Of a stretch of 64,000 nucleotides of DNA, positions 60,922 to 64,000 are shown piece after piece. Under the pieces are notes generated by a model that searched no databases, was not told where the DNA came from, and was given only the letters and a program-made list of their open reading frames with translations. Position 1 is the first letter of the stretch. The number at the start of each line of letters is the position of its first letter. The translations under genes and the position numbers were made by a program. Location of the stretch: assembly GCF_014207905.1 (NCBI RefSeq), contig NZ_JACHLB010000001.1:1118723-1182722 (forward strand), in the 5' to 3' direction. The stretch is from Flavobacterium notoginsengisoli. GTDB lineage: Bacteria > Bacteroidota > Bacteroidia > Flavobacteriales > Flavobacteriaceae.

Positions 60922-62163
60922 ATGAATCAGCTAAAAAAACTTTTAATTATTGGGTTTGTCTGGCCCGAGCCAAAGTCTTCTGCGGCAGGCGGAAGAATGA
61001 TGCAGTTGATTTCTATTTTCAAAGAAAATGGATTTGAAATTACATTTGCGAGCGCGGCTCAGGATAGCGATTTTATGGTTGATTTAGCTGAATTTGGAGT
61101 AATAAAAAGAAACATCGAACTGAATTCTTCGAGTTTTGATGGCTTTATAAAAGAATTAAATCCAGATGTTGTCTTATTTGATCGCTTTATGATCGAAGAA
61201 CAATTTGGATGGAGAGTGATTGAAAACTGCCCCAAAGCAATAAGAATTCTTGATACGGAAGATTTGCATTGTCTGCGAACAGCGCGACAAAAAGCGTTTA
61301 AAGAAAACATAAATTTTGAACTTATTGATTTGTTATCTGAAGAAGTTGCAAAACGAGAAATCGCCAGTATTTTACGTTGCGATGTGTCTTTAATTATTTC
61401 TGAATTTGAAATGGATATTCTAAAAAATGTTTTCAAAATCAATGAAACTTTACTGTTTTATCTTCCTTTTTTAGTTGAAAAAATGGATGAAGAAGAGTTG
61501 CAGAAATTACCTTCTTTTGAAGAGCGAAAAAATTTTGTTTTCATCGGAAATTTTCTTCATGAACCGAATTGGAATACGGTTCAATATTTAAAAGAAGCCG
61601 TTTGGCCTTCGTTAAAAAAGAATTTTCCAGAAGCCGTTTTAGAAGTTTATGGCGCATATCCTTCACAAAAAGTATTGCAATTGCATCAGCCGAAAAATGG
61701 CTTTTTTATTATGGGAAGAGCTGAAGATGCCAATGAAATTGTAAAAAAATCAAGAATTGTTTTGGCGCCAATTCGTTTTGGAGCGGGTCTGAAAGGAAAA
61801 TTATTAGAAGCCATGCAATGCGGAACGCCGAGCGCGACAACATCGATTGGTTCAGAAGCCATGCATGCCAATTTACCTTGGAATGGTTTTATTGAAGATA
61901 ATCCAGAGGAATTCTCAAAAAAAGCAATTGCATTATATCAAGATGAGAATCTTTGGAAACAAGCCCAGAAAAACGGAATTACAATTATTAATGGATGCTA
62001 TCAAAAAAGCAATTATTCAGCTCAATTGATTTCAGTGGTAAATTCACTTTTGATAGATTCTGAAAGTCATCGTTTACATAATTTTATGGGAAATATGCTT
62101 CAGCATCACGCTTTTAAAAGCACGATGTATATGTCAAAATGGATTGAAGCGAAAAATAAATAG
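60922..62163 (+). CDS. Glycosyltransferase family 4-like protein
   Basis: 413-residue GT-B fold protein. The N-domain opens with LIIGFVWPEPKSSAAGGRMMQLI; the C-domain has NFVFIGNFLHEPNWNTVQYLK, LEVYGAYPS and the nucleotide-sugar loop LAPIRFGAGLKGKLLEAMQCG with its conserved glutamate (E in LLEAMQ). It probably transfers a sugar to a surface glycan; donor and acceptor are unknown. I chose the ATG at 60922, where GT4 homology begins, over a TTG at 60868. The gene is isolated from polysaccharide clusters. Confidence 0.85.
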   Translation: MNQLKKLLIIGFVWPEPKSSAAGGRMMQLISIFKENGFEITFASAAQDSDFMVDLAEFGVIKRNIELNSSSFDGFIKELNPDVVLFDRFMIEEQFGWRVIENCPKAIRILDTEDLHCLRTARQKAFKENINFELIDLLSEEVAKREIASILRCDVSLIISEFEMDILKNVFKINETLLFYLPFLVEKMDEEELQKLPSFEERKNFVFIGNFLHEPNWNTVQYLKEAVWPSLKKNFPEAVLEVYGAYPSQKVLQLHQPKNGFFIMGRAEDANEIVKKSRIVLAPIRFGAGLKGKLLEAMQCGTPSATTSIGSEAMHANLPWNGFIEDNPEEFSKKAIALYQDENLWKQAQKNGITIINGCYQKSNYSAQLISVVNSLLIDSESHRLHNFMGNMLQHHAFKSTMYMSKWIEAKNK

Positions 62164-62223
62164 TCACAGTTTTCAGTCACAGTTTTCAGGTCTGTAATTG
62201 CTGAAAACTGTGACTGAAAACTG
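62162..62223. repeat. TCACAGTTTTCAG / CTGAAAACTGTGA inverted word repeat
   Basis: TCACAGTTTTCAG twice at the left and CTGAAAACTGTGACTGAAAA at the right form a stem of about 20 bp between convergent genes. Similar words stand at 26922-26945 next to gldA. Confidence 0.75.
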
Positions 62224-62234
62224 AAAACTCTAAA

Positions 62235-63113
62235 CTAAGTGTCCATTTTACCAAAACCAACAGTTTCGCGATACATTTGAGGAGAAACATCGGCATTCGT
62301 TTTAAAGAAACGACTGAAATAATGTTCGTCATCATAACCTAATTCGTACGCAATTTCTTTTACCGTTTTGTTGGTCAAATAAAGTTCTCTTTTGGCTTCA
62401 ATAATAATTCTTTCCGAAATCAAATCGGTTAAAGTTTTATTGAAATAATTCTTAGACAATTTCGCTAATGCTTTTGGAGAAATATTCAATAAATCAGCAT
62501 AATTTCCAGCCGAATGTTTGGTTTTGAAATTAAGCTCTATAGCATCTTTTAGATTTTGGAGAATCAAAGGTTCTTTAGAATCTGGAACCGATTTCATTTC
62601 TTCCAATTGTTCTGTTTTTAATCTTGAAGCTGTGATTAAAAAGATTTTTAAATATGAAATCAATAATTCGTACTGCGCCAATTCAGCATTCTGAATTTCA
62701 GCTTTCATTTGTTCAATCACCATTTTAAAAGTCTGTTCTGCTTGTTCTGTAACCTGAACATACGGTGGCTGATAAATATTATTGAACAAAACGCCATTGC
62801 AGGAAACCTCTTTTTGATGCATATGAATGCAATAAAAATCAGGATGAAAATGAATTGCAATTCCTTCAATCGACTCATTCACACAAAGCATAAACGGTTG
62901 ATAAGGAGAAAAGGCAAGAAGTGAGTTTTCTTCAAAATGATGCTCTGCAAAATCGGCTTTTACTTTGCCTTTTCCTTTTGTTACCCAAATTAAAGAGTAG
63001 TAATTATTGCGCTGTAAATGGTCAAAGTGGCTGTTATCATCAAAAGGAAGAATTTTAAAAGCCAAATTCCCATTCTGCGGATTGATTAAAGTGAAAACAT
63101 TTTGAGAACTCAT
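62235..63113 (-). CDS. AraC-family transcriptional regulator
   Basis: 292-residue regulator. The N-terminal cupin-like sensing domain (about 20-160; HFDHLQRNNYYSLIWVTKGKGKV, EENSLLAFSPYQPFML) senses an unknown small molecule. The C-terminal double helix-turn-helix (about 190-290) contains NYADLLNISPKALAKLSKNYFN and VKEIAYELGYDDEHYFSRFFKTNADVSP-type sequence. It lies about 100 bases downstream of the AhpD-like gene, separated by a terminator. That gene is a possible target, as AraC regulators of this group often sit next to theirs. Confidence 0.9.
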   Translation of the reverse strand: MSSQNVFTLINPQNGNLAFKILPFDDNSHFDHLQRNNYYSLIWVTKGKGKVKADFAEHHFEENSLLAFSPYQPFMLCVNESIEGIAIHFHPDFYCIHMHQKEVSCNGVLFNNIYQPPYVQVTEQAEQTFKMVIEQMKAEIQNAELAQYELLISYLKIFLITASRLKTEQLEEMKSVPDSKEPLILQNLKDAIELNFKTKHSAGNYADLLNISPKALAKLSKNYFNKTLTDLISERIIIEAKRELYLTNKTVKEIAYELGYDDEHYFSRFFKTNADVSPQMYRETVGFGKMDT

Positions 63114-63138
63114 AAATTTATTTCATTTTTGGAAATAT

Positions 63139-63175
63139 AAAGATAGCTCTCAAATAAATTCAGAGCTATCTTTAT
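63139..63175 (-). terminator. Terminator between AhpD-like and AraC genes
   Basis: AAAGATAGCTCT and AGAGCTATCTTT arms with an 11-base loop; A-rich and T-rich flanks. Confidence 0.8.
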
Positions 63176-63210
63176 ACATTGTTTTTTGTTATTGTGAAAG
63201 TGCTGTTTAA

Positions 63211-63741
63211 TTATACTGCAGGAAAATCAATTTCAGTATTCGCTAAATTGTTAAAGTAGTTTGTTAATACGTTCAAAGCTGTATGTGCAACAGTTTCGGC
63301 AATTTCTGCATCAGAAACTCCAGCGTTTTTAGCTTTGTTTACATCTTCGTCATTTACTAAGCCTCCTTTACTGATTAATGTTTTTGCTAATTGTAAAATC
63401 GCTTCTGTCTTTGCATCAGTAGAATTTCCTGTTCTTGCTGCGTGTAAAGCTACTGGATCTGCTTTTAATAATTTTTCTCCAATAAAAGTGTGAGCTGCTA
63501 AACAGTAATCACAAGAGTTGCTTTCTGAAACTGCCAAGGCAATTAATTCTCCTGTTTTAGCGCTTAATTTTCCGTGGCTCAAAGCGCCACTCAAATTCAA
63601 ATATCCTTCCAAAACCGCTGGAGAATTTCCCATTGTTCTCATCATGTTTGGTACAACGCCTAATTTTGCCTGAACTGCGTTGAATAAATCTTTAGTTTTT
63701 CCTGTTACTTCTTCTAGGTTTAATGCTGTTAATCGTGCCAT
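63211..63741 (-). CDS. Carboxymuconolactone decarboxylase/AhpD-like protein
   Basis: 176-residue all-helical protein. The peroxidase-type motif is C77-D-Y-C80 with H84 (SNSCDYCLAAHTFIG), typical of AhpD-like alkylhydroperoxidases. The C-terminal NVLTNYFNNLANTEIDFP is shared with the YciW/PA0269 type of the family. It probably reduces peroxides or other electrophiles using its cysteine pair. The AraC regulator follows. Confidence 0.9.
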   Translation of the reverse strand: MARLTALNLEEVTGKTKDLFNAVQAKLGVVPNMMRTMGNSPAVLEGYLNLSGALSHGKLSAKTGELIALAVSESNSCDYCLAAHTFIGEKLLKADPVALHAARTGNSTDAKTEAILQLAKTLISKGGLVNDEDVNKAKNAGVSDAEIAETVAHTALNVLTNYFNNLANTEIDFPAV

Positions 63742-63869
63742 TGTATTTAATTTTTAATGTTATTATGAGTTGTTGTCTTTTGACATTACAAAGTTGCAAC
63801 GATTACAGATTTTAAAACATGGAGAAAGCACGCTATGTGATGGACAATTTTCCCTGGTATTTTTTTCAG

Positions 63870-64000
63870 GAGCTAATCCAGCTTTCCGTTTCAAGTCCTC
63901 ACTGCAAACCTTGATTTTTCTAAGCCATAAAACGAGCTTCCGTTGGTCGCTGTTTTCTGGCAAGAAAAATCAAGGTTTGCAGTTCCGGGCTTTCCACTTC
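63870..64000 (-). repeat. GAAGTGGAAAGCCC...GAGGACTTG repeat, copy 2 with internal 20-bp inverted repeat, cut by window end
   Basis: On the minus strand it opens with GAAGTGGAAAGCCC (from base 64000) and ends with GAGGACTTGAAACGG near 63886, matching 8208-8301. Inside are exact 20-base arms at 63901-63920 and 63964-63983 with a 43-base loop. An open frame of 66 codons through it (63763-63963, minus) is judged not to be a gene. Confidence 0.7.

Noticed and set aside
63763..63963. 66-codon open frame on the minus strand at the window end
   Set aside because: It runs through a dispersed repeat and its inverted arms, resembles no family and has no leader or promoter of its own.

Overview
The window looks like a low-GC chromosomal segment of a gliding Bacteroidota, most likely the genus Flavobacterium (close to F. 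johnsoniae). The signs are gliding genes gldA, gldD and gldE, a type IX secretion type-B C-terminal domain, a DUF4374/PepSY TonB-receptor operon, bacteroidete promoters of the form TTTG-N19/20-TAnnTTTG, almost no Shine-Dalgarno sites, and many dispersed flavobacterial intergenic repeats. No tRNA, rRNA, CRISPR array, prophage or intact insertion sequence was seen. Species identity is an inference.

Layout. 1-5.9 kb: sulfate assimilation (3' part of cysN, a siroheme sulfite/nitrite reductase with a HEPN-like tail, cobA, a siroheme synthase N-domain protein, a ferredoxin-NADP reductase). 5.9-12.1 kb: methionine/folate block, led by a promoter and SAM-I riboswitch, then a split cobalamin-dependent methionine synthase (homocysteine domain, small membrane protein, repeat-rich gap, large pterin/B12/activation part) and metF. 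12.4-19 kb: methyltransferase, dicarboxylate/amino-acid symporter, a large T9SS type-B surface protein and a PLP decarboxylase. 19.2-24.2 kb: an iron-acquisition-type operon (TonB receptor, DUF4374 lipoprotein, PepSY membrane protein). 24.4-29.4 kb: an outer-membrane receptor, gldA and two paralogous small barrel proteins with sigma-54-like promoters. 29.6-36.7 kb: dgt, DUF3078 protein, dxs, two paralogous cysteine-domain/TonB-C proteins, tadA and an orphan membrane protein. 36.9-45.2 kb: alpha-2-macroglobulin and penicillin-binding protein 1C, a known periplasmic defence/repair pair. 45.3-51.6 kb: RNase E/G, a 30-residue basic ribosome-associated protein, HU, mutY, ssb, gldE, gldD and a metal-binding lipoprotein. 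51.6-64 kb: EamA transporter, an M16 peptidase pair, rplU-rpmA, an AsmA-like protein, miaE, a glycosyltransferase, an AraC regulator and an AhpD-like protein.

How the parts work together. The first 12 kb form a sulfur-to-methionine module: sulfate activation, sulfite reduction with its own siroheme synthesis and electron donor, then homocysteine methylation under SAM control. The noncoding DNA is unusual. Several gaps hold nested inverted repeats or word-like short tandem repeats, and six genes have such a block ending only a few bases before the start codon. The least explained items are these leader blocks, the paired sigma-54-like promoters, the cysteine/TonB-C paralogues, the HEPN tail on the reductase and a repeat that appears to have entered the end of cobA. 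No clearly new multi-gene system was found.
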